A DNA stretch of 64,000 bases from Succinimonas amylolytica DSM 2873 (GCF_000378405.1 NZ_KB899636.1:1430209-1494208); one strand, 5' to 3'. Numbered from the stretch's first letter, positions 43,421 through 54,750 are shown. Notes: a model not told the origin generated them from the letters alone. A program made the numbers and translations.

Positions 43421-44353
43421 ATGAAGCTTTATTTAGTGAGCGGGAGAAGCGGGGCCGGAAAGACCATTGTCCTAAGAGTGCTCGAGGATTTGGGCTTTTA
43501 CTGCGTAGATAACCTTCCGGTTAATTTTTTGCCGGAGCTTATCAATATGAGCAGAGAAAAGCACAGTATGCTGGCGGTCAGTATAGATATCAGAAATCTG
43601 CCCTCCAGTCCTGAAGGCTTTATCAGATTTGTTACCAGTATCAAGAAGGATCCCCAGAATGAAATTACCAGCATTTTTTTGGATGCAGATGATTCTACAC
43701 TGGTAAGACGTTATGAGGAAACCCGCAGAATTCATCCTCTCGCCAAAAATAAGCTAGGCCTGGAGGAAGCTATCAGGGAGGAACGCCGGATGCTGAATCC
43801 GGTGGCGGATCTTGCCGATATACGCCTTGATACCTCTCACAGCAATATTCATCAGCTTTCTGAAACCATCACTGCTTTGGTACTGGGTAAAAAAAGCAAG
43901 GATCTTTCAATTATTTTTGAATCCTTTGGTTTTAAATACGGAGTCCCCAAGGATGCTGACTTTGTTTTTGATGCCCGTTTTCTTCCGAATCCTCACTGGG
44001 AGGCGGATTTGCGGCACCTTACCGGTATTGACGAACCAGTGGTGAAGTTTTTTATGAAATATCCTGACATGCAGCTTTACGTACAGCAGCTGGATGCCTT
44101 TCTTAATCAGTGGCTGCCTCTTTTGGAAAGAAGCAACCGCAGCTACCTCACTGTAGCGGTAGGGTGCACCGGGGGACAGCATCGAAGCGTTTATATTGCC
44201 GAAGCTCTGGCCCGCAATTTTAAGGCCCGGGAAAAGAATGTTCAGGTAAAGCACAAGAATATGGACCGGAACCTGATTAAGATGCCCACATACTTTAATG
44301 CCGACGGAACACCGGTGTTTTCCAGGGATAATAACATCAATAGCAATAAATAA
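43421..44353 (+). CDS. rapZ: RNase adapter protein RapZ
   Basis: A 310-residue cytoplasmic protein that, in enterobacteria, binds GlcN6P and guides RNase E to the GlmZ small RNA. Walker A is VSGRSGAGKTIVLRVLED and the Walker-B-like part is IFLDADDSTLVRRYEETRR. The C-terminal domain has YLTVAVGCTGGQHRSVYIAE, another hallmark. The ATG at 43421 has AGGAG about 8 nt before it; a longer in-frame opening from 43355 is not conserved. The usual rpoN-hpf-ptsN neighbours are absent from this window. Confidence 0.95.
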   Translation: MKLYLVSGRSGAGKTIVLRVLEDLGFYCVDNLPVNFLPELINMSREKHSMLAVSIDIRNLPSSPEGFIRFVTSIKKDPQNEITSIFLDADDSTLVRRYEETRRIHPLAKNKLGLEEAIREERRMLNPVADLADIRLDTSHSNIHQLSETITALVLGKKSKDLSIIFESFGFKYGVPKDADFVFDARFLPNPHWEADLRHLTGIDEPVVKFFMKYPDMQLYVQQLDAFLNQWLPLLERSNRSYLTVAVGCTGGQHRSVYIAEALARNFKAREKNVQVKHKNMDRNLIKMPTYFNADGTPVFSRDNNINSNK

Positions 44354-44376
44354 TTAGGGTAGTCCGGAAACCGAAA

Positions 44377-45060
44377 ATGCTGGGAACCATTGTCAATGCG
44401 GGCACGATAATTGCCGGAACAGCCGTAGGCGCGACTTTCGGGAGTCGTTTTTCTGAAAAGTATCGCGAGGTTCTTTTCACGGCGGTGGGCATGATTGCAC
44501 TGGTGGTGGGGATGAGGACATCCCTGGCAGCTGTGAATCATGGTTCCAGTATCATAATTATCATGATTGCTCTGGTACTGGGCGGTGTTAGCGGAGCAGC
44601 AGCGGATCTTCACGGACGGCTTGCCAGGGCTGCGGCAAGACTGGCAGAGAACGGAAGCCGGTTTGCGGAAGGTTTAATAACCGCCGTTATTTTTTTCTGT
44701 GTAGGAACACTTTCCATTGTCGGTCCCATGGAGAGTGCTGTGCACGGAGACAATACCATGCTTTATGTTAATGCCTGCATGGACGGTATTACCGCCATGG
44801 CTCTGGGGGCTGTGTACGGCTACGGGATTATGGCGGCGGCTCCGGTGCTGTTTTGCTGGCAGGGCATGTTTTATCTCGGTGCCTGGATTTTCCGGGAGAT
44901 TCTTCCCGAATATCTGCTGTCCAGCATTACCGGGACAGGCGGGATGCTTATCATGATGTCGGTGCCGGTTCTGCTTAATCTGAAGAAGATAAACACCGCC
45001 GATTACCTTCCGGCACTTGTCTGGGCTCCGGTTCTGTCCTGGGGCTGCTCATTGTTTTGA
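44377..45060 (+). CDS. DUF554 family membrane protein
   Basis: A 227-residue inner-membrane protein with about seven helices. The opening MLGTIVNAGTIIAGTAVGATFG is the signature of DUF554 (YdfK/YqgA-like). VGTLSIVGPMESAVHGDNTML and DGITAMALGAVYGYG follow, as in other members. The family is conserved but functionally unknown, possibly a transporter. It begins 24 bp after rapZ. Confidence 0.9.
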   Translation: MLGTIVNAGTIIAGTAVGATFGSRFSEKYREVLFTAVGMIALVVGMRTSLAAVNHGSSIIIIMIALVLGGVSGAAADLHGRLARAAARLAENGSRFAEGLITAVIFFCVGTLSIVGPMESAVHGDNTMLYVNACMDGITAMALGAVYGYGIMAAAPVLFCWQGMFYLGAWIFREILPEYLLSSITGTGGMLIMMSVPVLLNLKKINTADYLPALVWAPVLSWGCSLF

Positions 45061-45155
45061 TATCTGTCCGTACTAATGACGGAAATATTATCTTTAGCGT
45101 TCTGAATTACGGGACAGACCTTTTTTTGTTACAGTTACATAAGAGGCGGTTTTCT

Positions 45156-48100
45156 ATGTCTTTTGTCTGGAAACTTTTACAGAAATTTCCGGTACCTGCT
45201 GTCATGGTGCTTGCGCTGACTTTGCTGATGGCTTTTAGTACCGTCTCTCAGGGGGCCGAAGGGGATGTGGATCCGGCCAATGTCGGAAAAACCATGGAGG
45301 CAATCCGGGCAGAAATCAGCAGCCTGGAGGCCAAGGGGGGCGAGCTTACTGAGGCTGACCGGGCGGTGATTGCCGATTATCAGAAGGTTTTGGAATTTGA
45401 TGAGAAGATTCTGCGTTTTCAGATGTGGCGTACCGGAATGCAGGGACTTAAGGATCGCACCAAGCTTTTTCTGGAAGACTCAACCTCTGCCTTTTCCTAT
45501 CTGCAGCTTCAGGATATTGAAAAAAAGATTCCTTCCATGAATAAGGATGAGCTTATTCTGCTGGAAACCTACCTGACCACTCTTAAGAACCAGTACAGCA
45601 ATGCCCGGGATGATTATGCCAAGTATATCGAGAGAGGGAATCAGATGCCGCACCGGGCTCAGGAAACGGCCTCGGAGATAACCGATCGCACCATCGAAAT
45701 CAATAACCGTCTGGCTGATAAATCATCCGCAGCTCCCAAGAAGACCGAAATCATGGCGCTGCAGGCTGAACTCAGCTATCTCGGACACCGGCAGGTAATG
45801 AGTCAGTTCATGCTGGCTAATTCGGGCGAGATCAGTGATTATCTCAAAGGACGTCTTCAGGTATATATCCGGCTTGCGGAAAAGGCGGATAAGCTATTTC
45901 AGCTGGCCGAGGACAATCTGGTAAGACTTCGTAACCAGGAAGCTCAGGACCAGGCGCAGGCGCTGGAGGATCAGCAGAGAACCCTGAAAGGTGAGAACCT
46001 TCTTTTTGACTATATTACCAGAAAGAACCGCGAGGATTTGGATAGGCGGAACCAGAGAATTGAAGAGATCAACAGATTTAAAAAAATTAACAGCGATCTC
46101 TCGGCGGTGATTGACCGTATCAGAACCATCGAGTCGGATCTGGCCAGTCAGATTCAGTATTTTAAGAATTCAGAATACCTGGTGCAGATTCTGTTTAACA
46201 AGAAGAATATTGTTCCGTCTATCGATGTACCCGAAAATCTGTCGGATCTGGTTTCGGAAATCAGACTGGAGCAGTATAACGTAAATATGGAGCTGGACAG
46301 TCTCAATTCCTATGAGACGTATTTTGACTTTCTCCGGAAGAGAAGCGGTTTTACCGGAGAGCTTTCCGATGAACAGAAGTACCTGCTGGGCGAACAGATG
46401 AAGCTCCGGTCAAATCTCCTCACCGGACAGCTGACACAGCTGTCTCAGGAGCTTACCATGGCTGTTAATATTCAGTCAAATGCCACTGCCTATGACAAGC
46501 TCAGAGCCCATTTGAACTCTCAGATCAGAGAAGCACTGTTCTGGCGTCCTTCGGCCAAGCATATCGGAAGAAAATGGCTGGAGAAGTTTCCTGAGTCACT
46601 CAATCTGCAGTGGAACAACAACCGGTTCAGTTTTGAAGGACTGTCCTCCAAAAATCTCAGACCGGAAACGGTGATTAAATGCGTTCCCCTGCTGTTGCTG
46701 GTTTATGTCCTTTTGCGTTCCCGAAAAAACATCAAGAGCAAAATCGATGCCATAAACCGGGTTATCGGTTCTCCCAAGAAGGATAGCTACTGGAATACCC
46801 CAAAATCGCTGTTCTATGTTTTTCTCCTATGCGCTCCGATACCGCTGATGGCGGTGATTCTGGGACTGTTGTCGCACGATCTCCTTGTTTTTAATCCGGA
46901 TGAGACCTATCTCACGGATCCTGAGGGCGGAGTCAGGCTTATTATCACCACTCTGGCACTTATTGGCTTTTTGTCACGGGTGTGGATTGAACTGCGGGCC
47001 AAAGGTGGAATTTCCGAGGTGCAGTTTGGTAAAAAGTTCAATACCAAATCCATATTCCGCCGGAGAATGATGTTTGTGCTTTTTGCGTTAATCATGATTT
47101 TGGTGGTATGGAAGGAAAATGAACCGCAGACCTATGCTCATGATGTTATCGGGCAGCTGTTTATAATTGTACTGCCTCTGCTTCTGGTTATTCCGTTTAT
47201 TATCGATCTCCGGGAGCGCTTCAGCGGGAATTCCAGTCTGCTGTCCCGGATTGAAAGTCTCTTTATGACCGGGGTCTGTATCACTATTCCGGTTTTGGCG
47301 TTCCGGGGATACTATTACACTGCCGTTGTTATTGCCGGAAAACTGGTCTGGACTTACTACATTCTTCTGATGTATGTGATTATCGATGCCACCATTGTGA
47401 GAACTCTGCGTCTCAGAGCCAGCCGCATAGCATATAACAGAAAAAAAGAGGCATTTCTGCAGGCCCGGGCCGAGAAAAACGGAGGGGGCGATTCCGGCCG
47501 GATTGCCGATACCGCAGATGTTGCAACTCTTGATGATGATAAAATGCCGATTTCCGAGGTAAATGAAAAGGCAAAGAGGTCGGTTAATTATGTTCTTTTC
47601 CTGCTTTTTATGACGATCCTCTATGTAGTGTGGAAGGATATTTTGCAGGTGGTGAATTATCTCCAGTCCATTACCCTCTATAATCTGGATTCCAAGGATG
47701 GTTCGGTGGTGACCACGGTAACCATGATGGATCTGGTGTTTGTGGGATACGCCTTGCTGCTAACCACGGTTCTCGTGAAGAACTTTTCGGCCATCCTGGA
47801 ACTGGTGCTGTTCAGCTGGAGCAAATATGCCAGCCGGTGGAGCTATACCATCAACATGGTTTTTAACTACATCTTTATCGCTGTGTGCATAACCTTTGTT
47901 TTTCAGAAGATAGGAATTACCTGGGATAAGCTGCAGTGGCTGGTTGCGGCCCTTTCTGTAGGTCTCGGTTTTGGACTTCAGGAAATATTTGCAAATTTCG
48001 TTTCCGGCCTTATCATTCTTTTTGAGCGTCCTGTCAGAATAGGAGATATTATCACCATTAATGGAACCAGCGGCCGGGTGAGCAAGATCCGTATCCGTGC

Positions 48101-48617
48101 TACCACTATTACGGATTTTGAGAAGCGGGACTATGTAGTTCCGAACCGGGCTTTCATTACCAATCCGCTGACCAACTGGTCCCTGTCTGATGAATGCCTG
48201 ACCCGTATGCAGGTGGAGATTGGAGTGGCTTACGGTTCCGATATCGAAGCTGCTAAAGCGGCACTGCTCCGGATAGCCGATGCCAATGTCCATGTGCTGA
48301 AATCGCCGAAGAGCTATGTGCTGTTTCAGAGTTTCGGCGAGAGTACGCTGAACCTTATTCTCAGGTACCATATCAGAACTATTGCCGACTATTTCCCGTC
48401 TATAGATTCGCTTAATACAGAAATCTACAATGAATTCAACAGACTGGGCATTGAATTCGCATTCAACCAGATGGATGTTTATATTAAAAATACTCAGAAT
48501 GGCCAGGAAATCAGGCTGAGCGACCCCGAATTGCGGAGTCTGGCGGAATCCCGGGAAACAGCCGGAGGAGAATTTGCTTCCTCTGGGAGATCCCCGCTGC
48601 CGCGCTCCGGAGTTTAG
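45156..48617 (+). CDS. Large MscK/MscM-type mechanosensitive channel
   Basis: A 1153-residue member of the MscS superfamily. It has a signal peptide (about 1-32) and a periplasmic coiled-coil region (about 33-500) rich in Glu, Gln, Arg and Leu. About eleven membrane helices follow from about residue 510. The conserved MscS core near the C-terminus spans VGLGFGLQEIFANFVSGLIILFERPVRIGD (about 935-965), then VPNRAFITNPLTNW. It opens under osmotic downshock; K+-linked gating as for KefA/MscK is possible. The ATG at 45156 has AAGAGG upstream; an in-frame TTG at 45057 overlaps the DUF554 gene and is rejected. Confidence 0.9.
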   Translation: MSFVWKLLQKFPVPAVMVLALTLLMAFSTVSQGAEGDVDPANVGKTMEAIRAEISSLEAKGGELTEADRAVIADYQKVLEFDEKILRFQMWRTGMQGLKDRTKLFLEDSTSAFSYLQLQDIEKKIPSMNKDELILLETYLTTLKNQYSNARDDYAKYIERGNQMPHRAQETASEITDRTIEINNRLADKSSAAPKKTEIMALQAELSYLGHRQVMSQFMLANSGEISDYLKGRLQVYIRLAEKADKLFQLAEDNLVRLRNQEAQDQAQALEDQQRTLKGENLLFDYITRKNREDLDRRNQRIEEINRFKKINSDLSAVIDRIRTIESDLASQIQYFKNSEYLVQILFNKKNIVPSIDVPENLSDLVSEIRLEQYNVNMELDSLNSYETYFDFLRKRSGFTGELSDEQKYLLGEQMKLRSNLLTGQLTQLSQELTMAVNIQSNATAYDKLRAHLNSQIREALFWRPSAKHIGRKWLEKFPESLNLQWNNNRFSFEGLSSKNLRPETVIKCVPLLLLVYVLLRSRKNIKSKIDAINRVIGSPKKDSYWNTPKSLFYVFLLCAPIPLMAVILGLLSHDLLVFNPDETYLTDPEGGVRLIITTLALIGFLSRVWIELRAKGGISEVQFGKKFNTKSIFRRRMMFVLFALIMILVVWKENEPQTYAHDVIGQLFIIVLPLLLVIPFIIDLRERFSGNSSLLSRIESLFMTGVCITIPVLAFRGYYYTAVVIAGKLVWTYYILLMYVIIDATIVRTLRLRASRIAYNRKKEAFLQARAEKNGGGDSGRIADTADVATLDDDKMPISEVNEKAKRSVNYVLFLLFMTILYVVWKDILQVVNYLQSITLYNLDSKDGSVVTTVTMMDLVFVGYALLLTTVLVKNFSAILELVLFSWSKYASRWSYTINMVFNYIFIAVCITFVFQKIGITWDKLQWLVAALSVGLGFGLQEIFANFVSGLIILFERPVRIGDIITINGTSGRVSKIRIRATTITDFEKRDYVVPNRAFITNPLTNWSLSDECLTRMQVEIGVAYGSDIEAAKAALLRIADANVHVLKSPKSYVLFQSFGESTLNLILRYHIRTIADYFPSIDSLNTEIYNEFNRLGIEFAFNQMDVYIKNTQNGQEIRLSDPELRSLAESRETAGGEFASSGRSPLPRSGV

Positions 48618-48759
48618 GGAGAAAATCGGCTCTGTAACGGCGATCGGATATTCCGGGAGGCTCCGGACAAAATAAGGACGGGCGGCACTTTTTTTGAGTT
48701 CGGCCCCGGGACGGAGTCTTTTCCGGCGATACTGCAGCCGGAGGGAAGCTCTTAGCTGG

Positions 48760-48789
48760 TTGTATGTTAAATAGAAGATAAAGTATAAT
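48760..48789 (+). promoter_or_regulatory. Putative serS promoter
   Basis: TTGTAT (48760-48765) and TATAAT (48784-48789) are 18 bp apart, about 87 bases before the serS ATG. Confidence 0.45.
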
Positions 48790-48857
48790 TCCAGAGTGAT
48801 TTTTCAGGATCAGCGGCGGCGTTAATGGATATTTTCAGCGGCCCTGATTTTTTTTAA

Positions 48858-50180
<1,323 letters not shown>

Positions 50181-50237
50181 TTTATTGTGGTACTGCTGAT
50201 GCCGGTATTTTTCTGAAAGTTGAGAAATGCCGTTTAT

Positions 50238-50268
50238 AAAAGCTCCTGTGGATCCCAGGAGCTTTTTT
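50238..50268 (+). terminator. Rho-independent terminator after serS
   Basis: An 11-bp stem (AAAAGCTCCTG with CAGGAGCTTTT) with a short loop and a T-run. The A-run on the other side would let it also act on the minus-strand operon. Confidence 0.85.
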
Positions 50269-50462
50269 GGTGTGCTCGGCATGTTCTTATCTACAGGATG
50301 AAACTCCCTCTACCCGATTATGCCTGCGGGGTTCTTCCGTTTTTCCTGTTTCCGGGAGTTAATGGCTGAGCCTGCCTCCGCATGACGGTAAGTGGAAGCT
50401 GCTGATGTTCTGTGCTCACCAGGTCAGGTCTGCAAGGCATTGGAAATAGTAAAGTACGGGAC

Positions 50463-51056
50463 TTATTTTATGAAAATCCAGCCAGTTCCCAGGAAGATGA
50501 CTGCCGAAAAAAACAGTCCGGCAATAATGCTTATCAGGAGCCCCGCCTTGTCTTCCATGGGCGGGGGCAGTCTTTTCAGGAGGTGGGCAGTATTCTCGGA
50601 ACGGCAGGTGATATAGTAATAATTGATGTCGCGGGTCTGCTCGTTATTGGTACGCCCTGATTCCCGGGCAGCCAGAAGCAGAATGGCGGTAATTCTGAGA
50701 GCGGCATTCCGGTGCTTAAATGAGCAGAAGCTTAGGAGCGGGAACCGTCCCGGAAGGTGTTTTCTGATGTCAATAATATAGTTACTGCCAAGTTCCCGGG
50801 ACTTTTCTGTTAGGATTTCCCGGATTTCTGCATCAGAAAGCTCCCGATCTGCGAAGAATTCCAGTGCGCCCCTCCCGGTTACCCGGGGGCGTATTTGAGG
50901 ATCCAAAAGAAAGTCCGGCTCCTTCATGTCAGGAAGCCAGGTGATTTCTTCGGAAATGTTATACAGTCTGTAGCAGCCGGTCGGATCTTCCCCGGAGATG
51001 GGATTTTCCGAAGTTTCCGGTTTATCTGCTGCATCTGCGAGATGCTGGTCACTCAT
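50463..51056 (-). CDS. Membrane-anchored protein of unknown function, last gene of a KfrA-like operon
   Basis: A 197-residue protein I do not recognise. The soluble part (about 1-165) has several Leu/Ile-rich helices and FKHRNAALRITAILLLAARE, a mildly hydrophobic stretch. The C-terminus (LLISIIAGLFFSAVIFLGTGWIF) is a single membrane helix ending in IK. Such a tail anchor would hold the protein on the cytoplasmic side of the inner membrane. Its ATG (51054-51056) lies within 8 bp of overlap with the preceding KfrA-like gene, so it is part of that operon. Confidence 0.65.
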   Translation of the reverse strand: MSDQHLADAADKPETSENPISGEDPTGCYRLYNISEEITWLPDMKEPDFLLDPQIRPRVTGRGALEFFADRELSDAEIREILTEKSRELGSNYIIDIRKHLPGRFPLLSFCSFKHRNAALRITAILLLAARESGRTNNEQTRDINYYYITCRSENTAHLLKRLPPPMEDKAGLLISIIAGLFFSAVIFLGTGWIFIK

Positions 51057-51684
51057 TTTGCGGTGCTTTCTGTGTTTTTAGTGTGGGACGGGAGCGGTTT
51101 CTGAGAACCATGGCTCTCATCAAACGTTCCGCATCCTCCTGCCAGGATCCGTTGTAGTCAGACAGGTTGTGCAAATTTCCCGGTTCCCGGAGCATTCCGA
51201 GAAGTCTGATAAGATCTCCGGGGATCTCGGAGGCAAAGCCTTCGTCCAGAACTCTTTTCAGAAAATACCGTAGAATTCCGGTGGCATTTTCCAGCGGTTC
51301 CGCGATATCCCTCCGGGTTTTTCGGACCAGTCCGGTGAGTTCCAGCTCCCGGTTTCTGAGTCTCTCAAGCTCCCGGCTCTTTTCTGCAAGAATCTCAGGG
51401 AGGTATTCCGGGGCATCTGCAGGGGTGAGCGGCCTTTCCGGCTCTGCGGGGCTGAGGCCGTCTTCGTAATTGTGAGAAAATTTGGTAGCTGTTTTTCCCG
51501 GATTAGGGGGGATGTTTTCCGGATCGCTGTTTTCGGATTTCTGAAGTTCCTTAAGAAGTCTGGAAACGGTGCTGAAGGAGCCGTGTCCCAGTTTTTTCCG
51601 GATACTTATTACAGTTACTGCTTCCCCGGCCTCGCGGAGTGCATCAGCAGCCTTCCTGACATCAGTAATGGTAAGCCTGGGCAT
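51049..51684 (-). CDS. KfrA-like DNA-binding protein, second tandem copy
   Basis: A 211-residue protein. The N-terminal region (about 1-55) has ITDVRKAADALREAGEAVTV then IRKKLGHGSFSTVSRLLKEL, the KfrA_N winged-helix type known from plasmid-encoded KfrA. The middle (about 90-145) is a charged coiled coil (ILAEKSRELERLRNRELELTG). The length equals that of its upstream paralogue and both share a GHGS[FY]ST turn. It overlaps that gene by 23 bp and the following membrane-protein gene by 8 bp. Confidence 0.78.
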   Translation of the reverse strand: MPRLTITDVRKAADALREAGEAVTVISIRKKLGHGSFSTVSRLLKELQKSENSDPENIPPNPGKTATKFSHNYEDGLSPAEPERPLTPADAPEYLPEILAEKSRELERLRNRELELTGLVRKTRRDIAEPLENATGILRYFLKRVLDEGFASEIPGDLIRLLGMLREPGNLHNLSDYNGSWQEDAERLMRAMVLRNRSRPTLKTQKAPQNE

Positions 51685-52297
51685 AGCTCTGTTTCCTTTC
51701 TGTCAGATCCTGCAGCATTCTGATAATGGCGTTCAGGCTTTCGATTCCCCCGGCGAACTCGTGTACTCTGGGAGAATTCCTGATGCGTTCGGTTTCGGAT
51801 ATAAGATGCCGGATAACCAGGGTTTTCATGTGGTTTACGGTGCTCTCCGTGAGTCCGGCTACTTCCCTGGAAAATACCCGTTCCGGTCTGAGGCCGCTGA
51901 GAAATTCTGGAAGATCGCTTCTTTCCGGAAGGTGTCTGATGATAATCTGGCAGAGTTCGTACAGAAAAATATATTCGCCGATTCGGGCCGGATCTTCCAG
52001 ATGCGCCAGAGTCTTTTCCAGTTCCTCAATATGGCCCTGTACTCTGGAAATGGTGATGTTTGTTTCATAAAGCACCCTGGCTGTTTCGGTATCTCCGGAG
52101 GCGCCGGCCCGATTTTCCAGGTAGGAGTTTTTGGAGATCCTGCGGGTGGTAAGACGGTTGTCCGTCAGTACCTTCCGGATAGTGCTGTAGGAGCCATGTC
52201 CTGTCATTTCCCGGATGCGGTTAAGGCTCAGGGACTCTCCCGAGGCCAGGATTGTTCTTGCGGCCTTCAGGATTTCGTCGCGGGTTACCTCTGCCAT
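51662..52297 (-). CDS. KfrA-like DNA-binding protein, first tandem copy
   Basis: A 211-residue protein. The N-terminus (TRDEILKAARTILASGESLSLNRIREMTGHGSYSTIRKVL) is a KfrA_N-like helix-turn-helix. A coiled-coil-forming region follows at about 85-115 (TNITISRVQGHIEELEKTLAHLE). KfrA proteins repress their own promoter and form filaments on DNA, sometimes linked to segregation. Finding two adjacent copies on what looks like chromosome is uncommon. It begins 20 bp after the epimerase-like gene. Confidence 0.78.
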   Translation of the reverse strand: MAEVTRDEILKAARTILASGESLSLNRIREMTGHGSYSTIRKVLTDNRLTTRRISKNSYLENRAGASGDTETARVLYETNITISRVQGHIEELEKTLAHLEDPARIGEYIFLYELCQIIIRHLPERSDLPEFLSGLRPERVFSREVAGLTESTVNHMKTLVIRHLISETERIRNSPRVHEFAGGIESLNAIIRMLQDLTERKQSYAQAYHY

Positions 52298-52317
52298 TTT
52301 CGAGAGTGCTCCCGGAA

Positions 52318-54561
52318 TCAGAGGTTGCCGGAGTTTGCGGATTCCGGAAGGGAATCCGTACTTTTATTCCGGGAAGGCGGTGCGGAATCCCGGAAGAAGG
52401 GATTTTCCGCTTTCCGGGAACCGGAAACCGCGGCATTTTCCTGCAAAAGAAGCGGAGTATTGTCCTCTGTGGAGGTTAGCGTTTCAGGCGAGGATAAGTC
52501 TGCTGCTAACTTTGTTCCGGCACGGGAAGTGTTCACGGAGGCGGGAGGTTCAGTGCCGGGGGCAGGAGCCTTCATTGCCTTTGGTGTGGCTGGGGCGGGG
52601 GAGAGTTCCCGGCATTCCGGAGTCTCCGAAAACGTCGTGATTTTCGCCGCTTTAGTGCCTTTCAGGTAAACATCTCTGAAGAAAGGTTCTCCGGACTGGT
52701 TTTCCTGGGCTTCGAGAGCAGCCAGCTCCTCCTCAAGTACTTCCAGGGGTTCCAGAATCTCCGGAATCCGGTTTTGGACAATTTTGTAGACAATGGATTT
52801 CCTGAATGTTTTTCCGGCTTTGAGTACGGGGCATCTGGCCTGAAATTCCGGATGGTTGATCGCATCAGGAAAATATTCCGGCTCCAGAGCGAGTCCCTCA
52901 TGATTGCGGTAGATTTTGCCTGCAGTTCTGCCGGGAACTCCCTCTAGGGCATTTCCGCTGTAAACCTGAAGAGCCGGATAATCAGAATATACTTCCAGAG
53001 TGAGCATTGTTTCGGGGCAGTAGAGTTCGCAGAGGAGGGTAACAGGGGTACTGTCTGCGTCCGGAGTGTCCCATACTGCTGCTTTATCGGGGAGCCGGGG
53101 ATCCTGGTATGCGAGAACATGATCAATACCGCCGAATGGGTAGCATTCCGTGGCAGCCTCGATGTTGTAGGACAGCGGAAGTATTCCGGAGAAATCCAGG
53201 GGGGATTCTTCCTGAGTGCTTACGGTTCCGTCTGGAATTCCGGTGTTGTCGGTGTTGAGAATGACTGCCTTTTCAGCTTTCAGGAACTGTCCCTCCAGAC
53301 TGTTACGGAGACTGAGATTCCAGTAGATATGGCTGGTGATGTTTATCGGAGTATCCCGGGAGGACGCCGCCTCGTAGTCGATGTGAAGGGCGTTGTCGTC
53401 GTCCAGGGTATAGGTAACCAGCAGAGTCAGATTGCCCGGGAAGCCATTGTCCATGTCCGGAGATACAAGCTTCAGGGTTACAGATGATGGTGATACTTTG
53501 GTGAACTCGAAGCGTTTTTCAGAAAAACCGGTAATCCCTCCGTGCAGGGTATGCTCGTATCCGGAATCCCGAACCAGACTATAGATCTGGCCGTTAAGCT
53601 CGAACCTGCCGCGGGCAATGCGGTTTGCCACCCGACCTACGGTAGCCCCCAGCTGAATCCGCTGCTCGGCATAGCGTGATGGCTTGGTTCCCAGAACCGG
53701 ATGATAAACCAGTTTTTTGTCAGGATCCCACACCGAAAAGTCCAGAACTGTAGCCCCCCAGTCCATTACTGAAACGGTATTGCCCCGGGAGTTGGTGATG
53801 GTGTGAACAATGGCGCCGACAGAATAGGGCAAGGCATGCAGCCAGGTGGTATCGGCATTTTCGGAATCGGAAAGAGAAGCTGTCAGATTCCGTGCAGCCG
53901 GCGGAGTTTCGGAGTAGTCCCCGTTTTCCGGCTTTCCGGAATAGGTCACGAAAAGGAGGGGATCGATAACTTTTCTTTCTCTCATCTGGCGAATTGGGGG
54001 AGCTGCCGGAGAGTCCTTGTCTTCAGGAGCGTTTTTCGGAAGTGCTGTTTCCGGAGCAGTATTATCCGGATTTGCAGCGGAACTGTCCGGCAATCTGTCT
54101 CCGGCGGCGTTTTCTGTGAGCGGTTCGGATGTGTCATTCTTGCAGTTAATGCCGGTGTTTTCATTTTCTTTCAGATCTCTGCTGGCTTCGGAGGTGTCTG
54201 TAATCCCCGTGTCCTTCGGAGAGGGAGAAAAAATATCCGTTTTGCTATCAGCTTCGGGGGGAACTATATCTTGTGCGGCGGCATCCGGTTCGGCAGCCTG
54301 TTCTGAAACACAGTTCAGGATATTCCCGGAAACATCGGTGGCGTCGGAGCGGGGTTCAGAGTTTGCTGGGGCAGGAGTGTTTTGCGGAAGATCATTTTCC
54401 GGGGATTCCGCAATGCTTCCGGGCATTTTTTCTGCGGGAGTTTCGTTGCCTGAGGAAAACGAAGCTACAGGTTCCTGAGGTACAGCGGTACCGGCCGGAG
54501 GCAGTATTGCAGCAGGGGAGTCAGCAGTGATTTCTCTGTTATCCGGGATTGATGCATTCAT
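52318..54561 (-). CDS. Aldose 1-epimerase (GalM-like) domain inside very long disordered flanks
   Basis: A 747-residue protein whose centre (about residues 245-590) is an aldose-1-epimerase. The catalytic His pair lies in SGYEHTLHGG and SHIYWNLS, the catalytic Glu in LALEPEYFPDAINHPEF, and GATVGRVANRIARGRF is also typical. A normal GalM has about 340 residues. Here about 240 N-terminal residues (rich in Pro, Glu, Ala, Asp, Ser) and about 150 C-terminal residues are low-complexity. No signal peptide is seen. An ATG at 54645 would add 28 residues; 54561 is preferred because AAGG lies closer. It heads an operon with two KfrA-like genes and a membrane-protein gene, an unexpected partnership for a sugar enzyme. 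Confidence 0.82.
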   Translation of the reverse strand: MNASIPDNREITADSPAAILPPAGTAVPQEPVASFSSGNETPAEKMPGSIAESPENDLPQNTPAPANSEPRSDATDVSGNILNCVSEQAAEPDAAAQDIVPPEADSKTDIFSPSPKDTGITDTSEASRDLKENENTGINCKNDTSEPLTENAAGDRLPDSSAANPDNTAPETALPKNAPEDKDSPAAPPIRQMRERKVIDPLLFVTYSGKPENGDYSETPPAARNLTASLSDSENADTTWLHALPYSVGAIVHTITNSRGNTVSVMDWGATVLDFSVWDPDKKLVYHPVLGTKPSRYAEQRIQLGATVGRVANRIARGRFELNGQIYSLVRDSGYEHTLHGGITGFSEKRFEFTKVSPSSVTLKLVSPDMDNGFPGNLTLLVTYTLDDDNALHIDYEAASSRDTPINITSHIYWNLSLRNSLEGQFLKAEKAVILNTDNTGIPDGTVSTQEESPLDFSGILPLSYNIEAATECYPFGGIDHVLAYQDPRLPDKAAVWDTPDADSTPVTLLCELYCPETMLTLEVYSDYPALQVYSGNALEGVPGRTAGKIYRNHEGLALEPEYFPDAINHPEFQARCPVLKAGKTFRKSIVYKIVQNRIPEILEPLEVLEEELAALEAQENQSGEPFFRDVYLKGTKAAKITTFSETPECRELSPAPATPKAMKAPAPGTEPPASVNTSRAGTKLAADLSSPETLTSTEDNTPLLLQENAAVSGSRKAENPFFRDSAPPSRNKSTDSLPESANSGNL

Positions 54562-54750
54562 GACCTTGATTCCTGTAACTGTAAAAGACGTGGATTTCGG
54601 GGGAAAAGCGGACGTCTGTCCTGATGCGGCAGGACAACGCGGCATTTTCAGTTGCAGGAATATTATAGTTTTTTTCGTGATTTTTGCGATACAGTTTTTA
54701 TTTCCTGAAGATGGGTTCGGGCTTTTGTTTGGCCGATTTTTTTTGGGGGT

